Shown: in pieces, positions 27,094-35,800 of the stretch
Position numbering within the stretch: the stretch's first letter is position 1
Layout: every line of letters begins with the position of its first letter
Source of the DNA: JAAFIP01 sp043778205
Lineage (GTDB): Bacteria > Pseudomonadota > Gammaproteobacteria > Burkholderiales > Burkholderiaceae_C
DNA: 64,000 nt
Direction of reading: 5' to 3'
Assembly: GCA_043778205.1 (NCBI GenBank)
Contig: JAYWGO010000068.1
Span: 1-64,000 of the forward strand
Notes under the pieces: model-generated
What the model saw: only the letters and a program-made list of their open reading frames with translations
Told to the model about the DNA's origin: nothing
Databases searched by the model: none
Program-made: the position numbers and the translations under genes

Positions 27094-27150
27094 GCCGCTT
27101 CAGCGTGGCCCTCGTGCGCTGGGTTAGTAAATGGCATTTTGAAGGTAAAA

Positions 27151-27202
27151 AATCCCTATGACCCAAGGAAATTCTAGATAGTTAGCTATTAAATTAATAG
27201 TT
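27151..27202 (-). repeat. E1 repeat, copy H, downstream of ruvC
   Basis: GACCCAAGGAAATTCTAGAT then AGTTAGCTATTAAATTAATAG. It lacks the TGCTGCACAAGCAGC centre and instead has TAGATAGTTAGCTA, a subtype it shares with copy I at 57598. It lies 57 bp from the orphan hldD end and 17 bp from the ruvC stop. Confidence 0.8.
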
Positions 27203-27219
27203 CTGGCTAACCGCGAAAA

Positions 27220-27768
27220 TTAATAACTACGCCCCGCCTTGTACGACGCGCTGCTTCTGGGGGCCAAGGTGGCTGCCGCTGCCAGCTTGCTGCGCACCCC
27301 CGCAATGTGGGCGTGCATGATGGCCAAGCCCAGCGCATCGGCGGCATCTTTGCCAGGCAGGCTGGGGAGTTTGAGCAGGCGCATCACCATCTCTTGCACC
27401 TGTGCTTTGGCCGCTTTGCCGTGCCCCGCTATGGCCTGCTTCATTTGCAGCGCGGTATATTCGGCTACTGGCAAATCGGTAGACACCAGGGCCGTCACAC
27501 ACGCGCCGCGCGCTTGGCCTAGCAGCAAGGTGGCTTGCGGGTTCACGTTCACAAACACAATCTCTACCGCCGAGGCCTCGGGCTGGTAGGTGGCCACCAC
27601 TTCACGCACACCGTCAAACAGCACTTTAAGGCGGGCCGGCAGGTCGGCTCGGGGCAGGTGGGTGGTGGTGATGGTGCCACTGGCCACGTACTGCACGCTG
27701 TGGCCGTGCGCGTCCACCACCCCAAAACCCGTGGTTTGCAAGCCGGGGTCAATACCTAATATGCGCAT
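27220..27768 (-). CDS. ruvC: Holliday junction resolvase RuvC
   Basis: RuvC nicks Holliday junctions together with RuvAB. 182 residues: RILGIDPGLQTTGFGVVD with catalytic Asp7, AVEIVFVNVNPQ with the second acid (Glu), and HGKAAKAQVQEMV followed by GKDAADALGLAIMHAH with the last two acids. A basic Ala/Ser-rich C-terminal tail follows. ruvAB are not next to it in this window. The gene precedes an E1 copy, so no read-through gene lies downstream. Confidence 0.95.
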   Translation of the reverse strand: MRILGIDPGLQTTGFGVVDAHGHSVQYVASGTITTTHLPRADLPARLKVLFDGVREVVATYQPEASAVEIVFVNVNPQATLLLGQARGACVTALVSTDLPVAEYTALQMKQAIAGHGKAAKAQVQEMVMRLLKLPSLPGKDAADALGLAIMHAHIAGVRSKLAAAATLAPRSSASYKAGRSY

Positions 27769-27783
27769 CGCACTGGCTGAAAA

Positions 27784-28770
27784 CTACAGGTCAAAATACC
27801 ACCGCACCGAGTGAAAAAACACTGGTGCGGCAAAGCACAAGGCATCCACCCGGTCGAGCAAACCGGTGGCCCCGGTCACCGACACCGTGCCGCCCCAGTG
27901 GGTTACGCCGCGGTCGCGTTTAAGCGCTTTCATCACCAAATGGCCCAGTGAGCCTGCCGCGCAGGCTATCAGTGCCATGGCGGCAGCCGGGCCAGGGTTA
28001 AACGGTGTAATACCTGCCAGCAGCGCGCCAATCACCCCGCCTGCAGCCACGCCAATGGCCCAGCTGGTCCAGTTAAAGCTGGCGCTGATCAGCGGGGCGC
28101 GAGCACCTTTTTTAAGCACGCGCTGGGCCAGGTGCTGCACCAGCATGCAGGCTTGCACCACAAAGACCAAAAAGAACACCAAGAAAGCATTTTTGCGCTC
28201 GTCCCAGCGCGGAAACTCCAGCAGCAGCAGCGCGGGCACGTGGCTCATGCCGTACACGCACACCATAATGCCCCACTGCAGCTTGGCATTGCGTTCTAAA
28301 AACCGGTGGGGGTCGTTGGCCAGCGCGCTTACCACCGGAATCAGCAAAAACACATAGACCGGGATAAACACGCTGAACAAATCAAAATGTTCGCTGATAA
28401 CCAGCCAAAACTGCACCGGCAGCACCACAAAAAACGCCAACACCAGGCTGCGGTGGTCGCCCCGGCGGGTGGGCGACAGAGTAACAAACTCGCGCAGGGC
28501 AAAAAACGACACTACCGCAAACAGCACCGTGGCCACCCGCTCGCCCGAGGCCCAGCCGATCCAAAACACCACCGAAATCAACCACGAGGTGGTCAGCACG
28601 CCCCACAGGCCTTTGACAACTGCGCTGATGGCCTGGCCGCGCGGACTTTCCCGCTCGCGCAGCGACAGCGCAAAAATCACCACGGTGGCCGTTAACAGCA
28701 GCCCAAACAGCACCACAAACAGCGCACCCACCTGCTCGCCCGGCGTAAGACGGCGTAAAAATTGGTTCAT
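27784..28770 (-). CDS. CdsA-family phosphatidate cytidylyltransferase
   Basis: 328 residues with eight or so membrane segments and the C-terminal CTP_transf_1 region: SLGHLVMKALKRDRGVTHWG and GATGLLDRVDAL, matching the S-x-x-x-R-x-x-x-K-D/G-x-x-x-x-x-x-P-G-H-G-G-x-x-D-R-x-D signature in a divergent form (the usual PGHGG is HWGGTVSVTGATG). It makes CDP-diacylglycerol from phosphatidate and CTP. It forms an operon with the plsC-like gene just upstream, which makes its substrate. Divergence suggests it may be a second, non-housekeeping copy of CdsA. Confidence 0.8.
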   Translation of the reverse strand: MNQFLRRLTPGEQVGALFVVLFGLLLTATVVIFALSLRERESPRGQAISAVVKGLWGVLTTSWLISVVFWIGWASGERVATVLFAVVSFFALREFVTLSPTRRGDHRSLVLAFFVVLPVQFWLVISEHFDLFSVFIPVYVFLLIPVVSALANDPHRFLERNAKLQWGIMVCVYGMSHVPALLLLEFPRWDERKNAFLVFFLVFVVQACMLVQHLAQRVLKKGARAPLISASFNWTSWAIGVAAGGVIGALLAGITPFNPGPAAAMALIACAAGSLGHLVMKALKRDRGVTHWGGTVSVTGATGLLDRVDALCFAAPVFFHSVRWYFDL

Positions 28771-28800
28771 TGTGAGAGCTTCAATCGGTTGGCTACAGGG

Positions 28801-28824
28801 TGGGCGATAGGGTGGGCGATAGGG
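28801..28824. repeat. 12-bp tandem duplication
   Basis: TGGGCGATAGGG occurs twice in a row between the plsC-like stop and the cdsA-like start. It lies in the short gap where the cdsA-like ribosome site would be expected nearby. No function apparent. Confidence 0.9.
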
Positions 28825-28825
28825 C

Positions 28826-29509
28826 TTAAATATCCCGCAGCGTGATCACCGCGTCGCGGGCGCGTTCGGCAAAATGCGCATGGTCTTCTACCACCTCGGC
28901 ACCCACCAGCGCCTCACCGTGGCGTTCACCGTCGTTTTCTTCATCGCCTGGGGTTTTGGTGGTGCGCAGCACTTGCATAGGCTTGCCAAAGGTCACACTG
29001 CACAAAATAGGCACGGGCACCACTTCACCTTTGGGCATCACACGCTGAATGTTGTTAATCCACGCGGGCACCAGCACCACATGGGGGTAGCGCAGCGCCA
29101 GGTTGTACAGGCCCGACTTAAAGCGCTGGGGCAGTTCTTCGTTGCCGCGCGTCCCCTCAGGAAACAAAATAATCGAATCGCCTTTGTTCAGCGCGTCTAC
29201 CAGCGGCTGCAGCGGGTCAACGCCCTCGGTGCGCTCGCGGTCTACGTACACGGCGTTGAAAACGCCGGTGGTAAGCCATTTTTTAAACGGGGTTTTGGTC
29301 CAATAGTCTTTGGCTGCAATGGGCCGGGTAATGCCCCGCAGCTCAGCCGGCAGGGCCGCCCAAATCATCACCAAGTCCATGTGGCTTTGGTGGTTGGCAA
29401 AGTAAATACGCTGCTCAGCCATGGGCGGGCAGCCATACCAGCGGGCCTGTGCACCGGTAAGTAAACGCACAAGCCCTAACAAAAACCAACCCATCAATTT
29501 AGCAAGCAT
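28826..29509 (-). CDS. 1-acyl-sn-glycerol-3-phosphate acyltransferase family protein
   Basis: 227 residues of the PlsC family: one N-terminal membrane segment (about 5-22), NHQSHMDLVMI with the HxxxxD active site, an IPAKDYW-like second block (PIAAKDYWTKTPFKKWL), FPEGTRGNEE as the lysophosphatidate-binding motif, and VVLVPAWINN. It transfers an acyl group to lysophosphatidic acid or a related lysolipid at the inner membrane. It is followed by a CdsA-family gene, giving a two-gene phosphatidate to CDP-diacylglycerol unit. Confidence 0.85.
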   Translation of the reverse strand: MLAKLMGWFLLGLVRLLTGAQARWYGCPPMAEQRIYFANHQSHMDLVMIWAALPAELRGITRPIAAKDYWTKTPFKKWLTTGVFNAVYVDRERTEGVDPLQPLVDALNKGDSIILFPEGTRGNEELPQRFKSGLYNLALRYPHVVLVPAWINNIQRVMPKGEVVPVPILCSVTFGKPMQVLRTTKTPGDEENDGERHGEALVGAEVVEDHAHFAERARDAVITLRDI

Positions 29510-29620
29510 GGGCTGATGTTACCCGGCAAACTGCGATAATAAATAATTGGTTTAGTTTAGGCACCGCCATTGGTAGCAAGTTGCTTTGCTGGTAATGCCT
29601 GCAGATTAAGAGGGTTAAAA

Positions 29621-30706
29621 ATGATTTTAGTGACAGGTGGGGCGGGGTTTATTGGCAGCAATTTTGTTTTAGACTGGTGCGCCAGCACACAAGAGCCCGT
29701 CATTAACCTGGACAAATTAACCTACGCAGGCAATGCCAGCAACCTGGCCCGCTTGGCTGGCAACGCGCAGCATACCCTGGTGCAGGGTGATATTGCCGAC
29801 ACCACGCTGGTCAGCGCCTTGCTAGCCCAGCACAAGCCGCGCGCCATAGTAAACTTTGCTGCCGAAAGCCATGTAGACCGCTCTATCCACGGGCCTGAAG
29901 ACTTTATTCAAACCAATATTGTGGGCACCTTTAAGCTGCTAGAAGCGGTGCGCGCGCACTGGGGCGCTCAGGGCGCTGTGGGCAGTCTGGATGCTGCAGC
30001 CAAACAGGCTTTTCGCTTTTTGCATGTGTCTACTGATGAGGTGTACGGATCGCTTAGCCCCACCGAGGCGGCCTTTACCGAAAAACACACCTACGAGCCC
30101 AACAGCCCCTACAGCGCCAGCAAAGCGAGCAGCGACCACCTGGTGCGCGCCTACCACCATACCTACGGCCTGCCTGTGCTAACCACCAACTGCAGCAACA
30201 ACTACGGCCCCTACCACTTCCCTGAAAAGCTCATCCCACTGATGATTGTGAATGCCTTGGCAGGCAAAAACCTGCCCATCTACGGCGACGGCATGCAAAT
30301 ACGCGACTGGCTGTATGTAAGCGACCACTGCAGCGCCATACGCCGCGTGCTGGAGGCGGGCCGCCCAGGCGAGGTGTACAACATTGGCGGCTGGAACGAA
30401 AAGCCCAATATTGACATCGTCCACACCATCTGCAGTTTGCTAGACCAGCTGCGCCCCAAAGCCGACGGCAGCAGCTACAGCACCCAGATCACCACCGTGA
30501 CCGACCGCCCTGGCCACGACCGGCGCTACGCCATCGATGCCACCAAAATCCACACCGAACTAGGCTGGAAGCCCGCTGAGACATTTGACAGCGGTATCCG
30601 CAAAACAGTGCAGTGGTACCTAGACCATGCCGACTGGGTGGCCCAGGTGCAAAGCGGCGCGTACCGCGACTGGGTGCAAACCAACTATGCACAGCGCACT
30701 GCATGA
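29621..30706 (+). CDS. rmlB: dTDP-glucose 4,6-dehydratase
   Basis: RmlB turns dTDP-glucose into dTDP-4-keto-6-deoxyglucose, step two of dTDP-rhamnose synthesis. 361 residues from ATG 29621, chosen for the AGAGGG site 9 bp upstream and for the family start MILVTGGAGFIGSNFV. Other motifs: FAAESHVDRSI, HVSTDEVYGSL, the catalytic YSASKASSDHLV, and NCSNNYGPYHFPEKLIPL. First gene of rmlBDAC; ends in an ATGA overlap with rmlD. Confidence 0.96.
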   Translation: MILVTGGAGFIGSNFVLDWCASTQEPVINLDKLTYAGNASNLARLAGNAQHTLVQGDIADTTLVSALLAQHKPRAIVNFAAESHVDRSIHGPEDFIQTNIVGTFKLLEAVRAHWGAQGAVGSLDAAAKQAFRFLHVSTDEVYGSLSPTEAAFTEKHTYEPNSPYSASKASSDHLVRAYHHTYGLPVLTTNCSNNYGPYHFPEKLIPLMIVNALAGKNLPIYGDGMQIRDWLYVSDHCSAIRRVLEAGRPGEVYNIGGWNEKPNIDIVHTICSLLDQLRPKADGSSYSTQITTVTDRPGHDRRYAIDATKIHTELGWKPAETFDSGIRKTVQWYLDHADWVAQVQSGAYRDWVQTNYAQRTA

Positions 30707-31593
30707 AGATTCTTTTATTTGGTAAAACCGGCCAAGTGGGCTGGGAGCTGCAACGCAGCCTAGCCCCGCTGGGGGAGGTGGTTGCGCTTGATACGCGCAG
30801 CACAGATTACTGCGGCGACTTTTTAAATCCTGTAGGCCTAGCGCAAACCGTGCTGGCCTTGCGCCCCGATGTGATCGTTAACGCCGCCGCCTACACCGCC
30901 GTAGACAAAGCCGAGGCTGACAGTGCCAATGCACATACTATCAACGCTGTGGCCCAAGTAAATATTGCACAAGCAGCTATGCAAATAGGAGCAACAGTGG
31001 TTCACTACTCTACCGACTATGTGTTTGACGGCAGTGGCACCGCGCCGTGGTGCGAGACTGACACGCCCGCCCCTTTAAGCGTCTACGGTGCCAGCAAACT
31101 GGCAGGCGAGCAGGCTATTGCTGCAAGCGGCGCGCGGCATATGATTTTTCGTACCAGCTGGGTGTATGGTGCACGCGGCGGCAACTTTGCCAAAACCATG
31201 CTGCGCCTAGCGCAACAGCGCGAAGCGCTGAGCGTGATAGACGACCAAATAGGTGCGCCCACGGGGGCTGACCTGCTGGCGGACATTACAGCCCATGCCA
31301 TCGTGCGCTTGGCAGCTAAGCCGCAGCTCAGCGGGCTGTACCACTTGGCTGCGGCGGGCGAAACATCGTGGTACGGCTACGCGCAGCATGTGTTTGAACA
31401 AGCGCGGCTTAAGGGCGTGGTGCTTAAGCTAGACAATGCCCAGTTCAAGGCCATCCCCACATCTGCTTACCCCACAGCGGCGCAGCGGCCATTAAACTCA
31501 AGGCTGAATTGCAGCAAGCTAAAATCCCACTTTGATCTCTACATTCCCCCATGGCAGCAAGGCGTTAACCGAATGCTGGCTGAAATTTTATAG
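30703..31593 (+). CDS. rmlD: dTDP-4-dehydrorhamnose reductase
   Basis: RmlD reduces the keto sugar to dTDP-L-rhamnose. 296 residues from ATG 30703, overlapping the rmlB stop. Motifs: MKILLFGKTGQVGWEL, VNAAAYTAVDKAE, HYSTDYVFDGSG, catalytic YGASKLAGEQA. Residues about 84-97 (AQVNIAQAAMQIGA) are encoded by DNA strongly matching repeat E1, although the protein is not longer than usual at this point. Last step of the pathway, although third in the enzymatic order of the cluster. Confidence 0.95.
   Translation: MKILLFGKTGQVGWELQRSLAPLGEVVALDTRSTDYCGDFLNPVGLAQTVLALRPDVIVNAAAYTAVDKAEADSANAHTINAVAQVNIAQAAMQIGATVVHYSTDYVFDGSGTAPWCETDTPAPLSVYGASKLAGEQAIAASGARHMIFRTSWVYGARGGNFAKTMLRLAQQREALSVIDDQIGAPTGADLLADITAHAIVRLAAKPQLSGLYHLAAAGETSWYGYAQHVFEQARLKGVVLKLDNAQFKAIPTSAYPTAAQRPLNSRLNCSKLKSHFDLYIPPWQQGVNRMLAEIL
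30951..30992 (-). repeat. E1-like stretch inside rmlD
   Basis: GGCCCAAGTAAATATTGCAC then AAGCAGCTATGCAAATAGGAGC differs from the E1 consensus at 6 of 42 positions by hand alignment. It encodes AQVNIAQAAMQIGA in the same frame as the HemD insert (AQGNAAQAAIKNI). It replaces, rather than adds to, the normal helix at this place. Confidence 0.55.
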
Positions 31594-31599
31594 AACCGC

Positions 31600-32514
31600 A
31601 TGACCCTACGGACGCAACCCTTACATCAGGCACAACGCAAAGGCATAATCCTGGCCGGCGGCTCTGGCACCCGCCTGCACCCCGCCACCCTGGCCATGAG
31701 CAAGCAACTGCTGCCCGTGTACGACAAGCCCATGGTCTACTACCCGCTCAGCACCCTGATGCTGGCCGGCATACGCGATATTTTGATCATCAGCACCCCA
31801 CAAGACACCCCCCGTTTTACCCAGCTGCTAGGCGACGGCTCCCAATGGGGCCTGAACCTGCAATACGCCGTACAGCCCAGCCCTGATGGCTTGGCGCAAG
31901 CCTTTATCATCGGCGAGCAATTTGTAGGCAACGCCCCCAGTGCACTGGTGCTGGGCGACAACATCTTTCACGGCCACGACCTTAATAAACTGCTGGCCAA
32001 CGCCAGCGCAGTAGAGCAAGGCGCCACTGTCTTCGCCTACCACGTGCAAGACCCTGAGCGCTATGGCGTGGTGGCCTTCGACAAACAAGGCAAAGCCAGC
32101 AGCATCGAAGAAAAACCCGCACAGCCCAAAAGCAACTACGCCGTTACTGGCCTGTACTTCTACGACAACCAAGTAGTCGATATTGCCAAGGCCGTCAAAC
32201 CCAGCGCCCGCGGCGAACTAGAAATTACTGCCGTAAACGATGCCTACCTGCAACGCAACCAGCTCAACGTGCAGATCATGCAGCGCGGCTACGCCTGGCT
32301 AGACACCGGCACCCACGAGAGCCTGCTAGAAGCCAGCCAGTTTATCGCCACCCTAGAACACCGCCAAGGCCTGAAAATAGCCTGCCCCGAAGAAATTGCA
32401 TGGCGCAACGGGTTTATCAGTACGCAGCAGTTTGAAAGGCTAGCCCAACCACTGCTGAAAAACGGCTACGGCCAGTACATGCTGCGGCTGCTGCGCGAAG
32501 GCCTTTCAATATGA
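31600..32514 (+). CDS. rmlA: Glucose-1-phosphate thymidylyltransferase
   Basis: RmlA makes dTDP-glucose from glucose 1-phosphate and dTTP. 304 residues with GIILAGGSGTRLHPAT (nucleotide-binding loop), SKQLLPVYDKPMVYYPLSTL, VLGDNIFHGHDL, and EEKPAQPKSNYAVTGLYFYD. Length and motifs match the short RmlA group of rhamnose clusters. Its stop overlaps the rmlC ATG. Confidence 0.96.
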   Translation: MTLRTQPLHQAQRKGIILAGGSGTRLHPATLAMSKQLLPVYDKPMVYYPLSTLMLAGIRDILIISTPQDTPRFTQLLGDGSQWGLNLQYAVQPSPDGLAQAFIIGEQFVGNAPSALVLGDNIFHGHDLNKLLANASAVEQGATVFAYHVQDPERYGVVAFDKQGKASSIEEKPAQPKSNYAVTGLYFYDNQVVDIAKAVKPSARGELEITAVNDAYLQRNQLNVQIMQRGYAWLDTGTHESLLEASQFIATLEHRQGLKIACPEEIAWRNGFISTQQFERLAQPLLKNGYGQYMLRLLREGLSI

Positions 32515-33062
32515 AAGCCACACCAACCGCCATACCCGACGTACTGGTCATCGAGCCCAAAGTGTTTGGTGACGAACGCGGATTTTTCTACGAAAGCTTC
32601 AACCAGCAGGCATTCAACCAAGCCACGGGCTTAGATGTGCAGTTTGTACAAGACAACCACAGTCGCAGCGCCCAAGGCGTACTGCGTGGCCTGCACTACC
32701 AGCTACCGCCCCATGCCCAAGGCAAGCTGGTACGCTGCACGCGCGGGGCAGTGTGGGATGTGGCAGTGGACATCCGCAAGAGCTCACCTACGTTTGGTAA
32801 GTGGGTGGGTGTGGAGCTGACGGGGGAGAACCATAAGCAATTTTGGATTCCACCTGGGTTCGCCCATGGCTTTGTAGTGCTAAGCGCTGAGGCAGATTTT
32901 TTGTACAAGACTACTGCGTACTATGCACCCCAGCACGACCGGTGTGTTGCGTGGAACGACGCAAGCATCGATATTGCTTGGCCCAAGTTAAACACCACCA
33001 TGCAACTGTCCTCCAAAGACAGCGCAGGCAAGCCATTCGCGCTGGCCGATATCTTTAACTAA
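32511..33062 (+). CDS. rmlC: dTDP-4-dehydrorhamnose 3,5-epimerase
   Basis: RmlC epimerises dTDP-4-keto-6-deoxyglucose at C3 and C5. 183 residues of the cupin fold: DERGFFYESFNQQAF, QDNHSRSAQGVLRGLHYQ with the catalytic His, FWIPPGFAHGFVVLS and KTTAYYAPQHDR. ATGA overlap with rmlA. It completes a full rmlBDAC set, so the O-antigen very probably contains rhamnose. Confidence 0.96.
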   Translation: MKATPTAIPDVLVIEPKVFGDERGFFYESFNQQAFNQATGLDVQFVQDNHSRSAQGVLRGLHYQLPPHAQGKLVRCTRGAVWDVAVDIRKSSPTFGKWVGVELTGENHKQFWIPPGFAHGFVVLSAEADFLYKTTAYYAPQHDRCVAWNDASIDIAWPKLNTTMQLSSKDSAGKPFALADIFN

Positions 33063-33069
33063 CGACTAG

Positions 33070-33888
33070 ATGCAACATTTTTCTATACAGCCCAGTGCAT
33101 TGACAGGCAGCTTGTGGCGCAACCGAGGTTTAGTTAAATCCATGGTGGTGCGCGAGGTAGTAGGCAGATACCGAGGGTCTTTTTTCGGCATTCTTTGGTC
33201 TTTTTTCAACCCAGTGTTTATGCTATTAGTATACACTTTTGTATTTAGTGTAATTTTCAAAGCAAGGTGGAGCACGGGCAGCGATTCTAAAACTGAATTT
33301 GCACTTGTTTTGTTTGCAGGACTACTGGTTTTTAATTTGTTTGCGGAATGCATAGGCCGCGCACCAAGTTTGATTTTATCTAACGTCAACTACGTTAAGA
33401 AGGTGGTTTTCCCGCTAGATGTGCTGCCATGGATATCGCTAGGCTCAGCGTTGTTCCACACGGCTATCAGCATCCTAGTATGGCTAATAGCTTATGTAAT
33501 TTTATTTGGCATGCCTCACGCCACCATTATCTGGCTGCCCTTTGTTTTACTGCCGTTGGTATTGTTCATTATGGGTTTAAGCTGGGCACTGGCATCACTG
33601 GGTGTCTACCTGCGCGATGTGTCTCAGTTCATCGGTATTTTTATCACTACATTGATGTTTCTGTCACCCATCTTCTACCCCGCCACGGCGCTGCCAGAAG
33701 CTTACCGCCACTGGCTGTACTTGAACCCCATGACACCCGCCATAGAAATGGCGCGTGACGTGATGTTTTGGGGCAAGCAACCAGATTGGGCTTTGTGGTT
33801 TATTTATACCTTCAGTGCTGCTGTTATAGCCTGGCTAGGTTTTGCATGGTTTCAAAAAACACGCAAAGGCTTTGCTGATGTCCTCTGA
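33070..33888 (+). CDS. wzm: O-antigen ABC transporter, membrane subunit
   Basis: 272 residues of the ABC-2 transporter family with about six membrane segments. The start region VVREVVGRYRGSFFGILWSF and the late FLSPIFYPATALPE-LNPMTPAIEMAR pattern are typical of polysaccharide exporters of the Wzm/TagG type. With Wzt, it moves the finished undecaprenyl-linked glycan to the periplasm. It sits 7 bp after rmlC and overlaps wzt by 11 bp. G+C falls here compared with the housekeeping genes. Confidence 0.92.
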   Translation: MQHFSIQPSALTGSLWRNRGLVKSMVVREVVGRYRGSFFGILWSFFNPVFMLLVYTFVFSVIFKARWSTGSDSKTEFALVLFAGLLVFNLFAECIGRAPSLILSNVNYVKKVVFPLDVLPWISLGSALFHTAISILVWLIAYVILFGMPHATIIWLPFVLLPLVLFIMGLSWALASLGVYLRDVSQFIGIFITTLMFLSPIFYPATALPEAYRHWLYLNPMTPAIEMARDVMFWGKQPDWALWFIYTFSAAVIAWLGFAWFQKTRKGFADVL

Positions 33889-35218
33889 AATAGCCATTAA
33901 AGTAGACAACCTAAGCAAGTGCTACGCCATCTACGAACGCCCGCAAGACCGACTCAAGCAAATGGTGCTGGGTAAGTTAAACAGCTTAACTGGCCAAGCA
34001 CGTAAGCAGTATTACCGTGAGTTTTGGGCGTTGAAAGATATCTCCTTTGAGGTAAAAAAAGGCCAAACCGTCGGCATCATTGGCCGCAACGGCAGCGGTA
34101 AAAGTACCTTGCTGCAAATGATCTGCGGCACGCTAAACCCTACTAGTGGAAGCGTAACCACCCATGGCCGCGTAGCCGCACTGCTGGAGCTAGGCAGTGG
34201 ATTTAATCCTGAATTTACGGGCCGGGAGAATGTGTACCTTAACGCCAGTGTGCTTGGGCTAACGCATGCTGAAACAGTAGCGCGCTTTGACAAAATTACA
34301 GTTTTTGCGGACATCGGTGATTTTATCGACCAGCCCGTTAAAACGTATTCATCGGGAATGATGGTGCGACTCGCGTTTGCAGTCATAGCGCATGTTGATG
34401 CTGATATCTTGGTAATTGACGAAGCACTAGCTGTGGGCGATGCTTTTTTTACGCAAAAGTGCATGCGGTTCTTGCGTAATTTTATGCAGACCAATACCGT
34501 TTTATTTGTGAGCCACGACACCTCTAGCATCAAAGGTCTTTGCAGTGAAGCCTTATGGTTAGACAGAGGCCAAGTAGTCGTATCAGGAGATGTAGAGACC
34601 GTCACCAAACAATACAACGCAAGTATTCTTAACCAGTTTGCAGACTATTCAACCCAGCAAATTAAGATTGAAAAAAGCCATAACCCAGCAACACAGCACT
34701 TTCAGAATCGCGAAGCTGTTGGTACTTCTAAAGTTGAAATTTTCGACAATATTGCTTTTTCAGACGGCTGGAAAACAGGTGCGGCTGAGATCACTTCCGT
34801 CACGATGCTCGACGCTAATTCACACGAGACTATAGCTACCTACGAAGGTGGTGAGCGGGTTGTTTTTCTAATTGAAGCCCGCATAGATGATGCGCTTTTA
34901 AGTCCAATCATAGGTTTTTTCATAAAAGATCGTACAGGACAATCGCTCTTTGGTGAACATACCTACACCTATATGCAGCAGCAACTTAACACTGCAGCGG
35001 GCGATACTCTCAGAGCCAGCTTTACTTTCACCCTGCCTTATTTACCAGACGGTGTTTATGCGGCTACAGTATCTATTGCCAGTGGCAATCCTCACATTCA
35101 TACACAACACCATTGGTTGCATGATGCGGTAATTTTTAAAGTTCAATCCTCAAAGTTAAGGCATGGATTAGTAGGTATTCTGTTTGAGAAAGTAGAGTTT
35201 GAAATTGCAACACGCTGA
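33878..35218 (+). CDS. wzt: O-antigen ABC transporter, ATP-binding subunit with glycan-binding domain
   Basis: 446 residues from ATG 33878. The ATPase half (about 1-250) has IIGRNGSGKST (Walker A, 69-76), YSSGMMVRLAFA (signature) and ILVIDEALAVGD (Walker B). The C-terminal half (about 290-440) is a beta-sandwich like the Wzt carbohydrate-binding domain that recognises the cap of the O-antigen chain. The presence of this domain predicts chain-terminal modification, for example methylation or acetylation. Overlaps the next gene by 20 bp. Confidence 0.92.
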   Translation: MSSEIAIKVDNLSKCYAIYERPQDRLKQMVLGKLNSLTGQARKQYYREFWALKDISFEVKKGQTVGIIGRNGSGKSTLLQMICGTLNPTSGSVTTHGRVAALLELGSGFNPEFTGRENVYLNASVLGLTHAETVARFDKITVFADIGDFIDQPVKTYSSGMMVRLAFAVIAHVDADILVIDEALAVGDAFFTQKCMRFLRNFMQTNTVLFVSHDTSSIKGLCSEALWLDRGQVVVSGDVETVTKQYNASILNQFADYSTQQIKIEKSHNPATQHFQNREAVGTSKVEIFDNIAFSDGWKTGAAEITSVTMLDANSHETIATYEGGERVVFLIEARIDDALLSPIIGFFIKDRTGQSLFGEHTYTYMQQQLNTAAGDTLRASFTFTLPYLPDGVYAATVSIASGNPHIHTQHHWLHDAVIFKVQSSKLRHGLVGILFEKVEFEIATR

Positions 35219-35783
35219 CAATGCACACACCCACATCGCGCCATTAGAAAGTAACGACCCACGTATTACAGTGGGTCGGTTCACGTATGGAACCCCTAGG
35301 TTTTCAATTTTTGCAGAAAATGAAAAAATAACCGTCGGATCCTTCTGCTCTATAGCCTCCAATGTCATGATTTTTGGTGGTGGAGAACACCGTACTGATT
35401 GGCTCACCACCTTTCCTCTACGCATTGCGTTTGGCCTGGACGGTCAACACCACGATGGACACCCTGCCAGTAAAGGACCCACCACCATTGGACATGACGT
35501 ATGGTTAGGCACCGGGTGCATGATTTTGTCAGGGGTAACCATTGGCCATGGCGCTGTGATTGGTGCGGGTGCCGTAGTTACAGCTGATGTAGCACCCTAC
35601 GCTATTGCAGCCGGCAACCCAGCGCGCACTGCACGCAGTCGCTTCTCGCAAGATGTAATTGACATACTGCTTAGCATTCAATGGTGGGACTGGCCGCTGC
35701 CACTAATTCGGGATGCGGTGCCGTTACTGTCTTCAAATGACATTCAGGGCTTAGAGCAATTTGCATTGAACTTAAACGTATAA
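35199..35783 (+). CDS. Hexapeptide-repeat O-acetyltransferase (XAT/CatB-like)
   Basis: 194 residues of the left-handed beta-helix acetyltransferase group. Features: ITVGSFCSIASNVMIFGGGEHRTDWLTTFPLR, typical of CatB/VatD-like enzymes with the His-containing catalytic loop, then IGHDVWLGTGCMILSGVTIGHGAVIGAGAVV and GNPARTARSRF. It uses acetyl-CoA. Starts with TTG at 35199 (TTG at 35205 is an alternative), since no in-frame ATG precedes the family core. In an O-antigen cluster it most likely acetylates a sugar rather than an antibiotic. Confidence 0.85.
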   Translation: MKLQHADNAHTHIAPLESNDPRITVGRFTYGTPRFSIFAENEKITVGSFCSIASNVMIFGGGEHRTDWLTTFPLRIAFGLDGQHHDGHPASKGPTTIGHDVWLGTGCMILSGVTIGHGAVIGAGAVVTADVAPYAIAAGNPARTARSRFSQDVIDILLSIQWWDWPLPLIRDAVPLLSSNDIQGLEQFALNLNV

Positions 35784-35800
35784 ATATAGATTTTCAGTCC

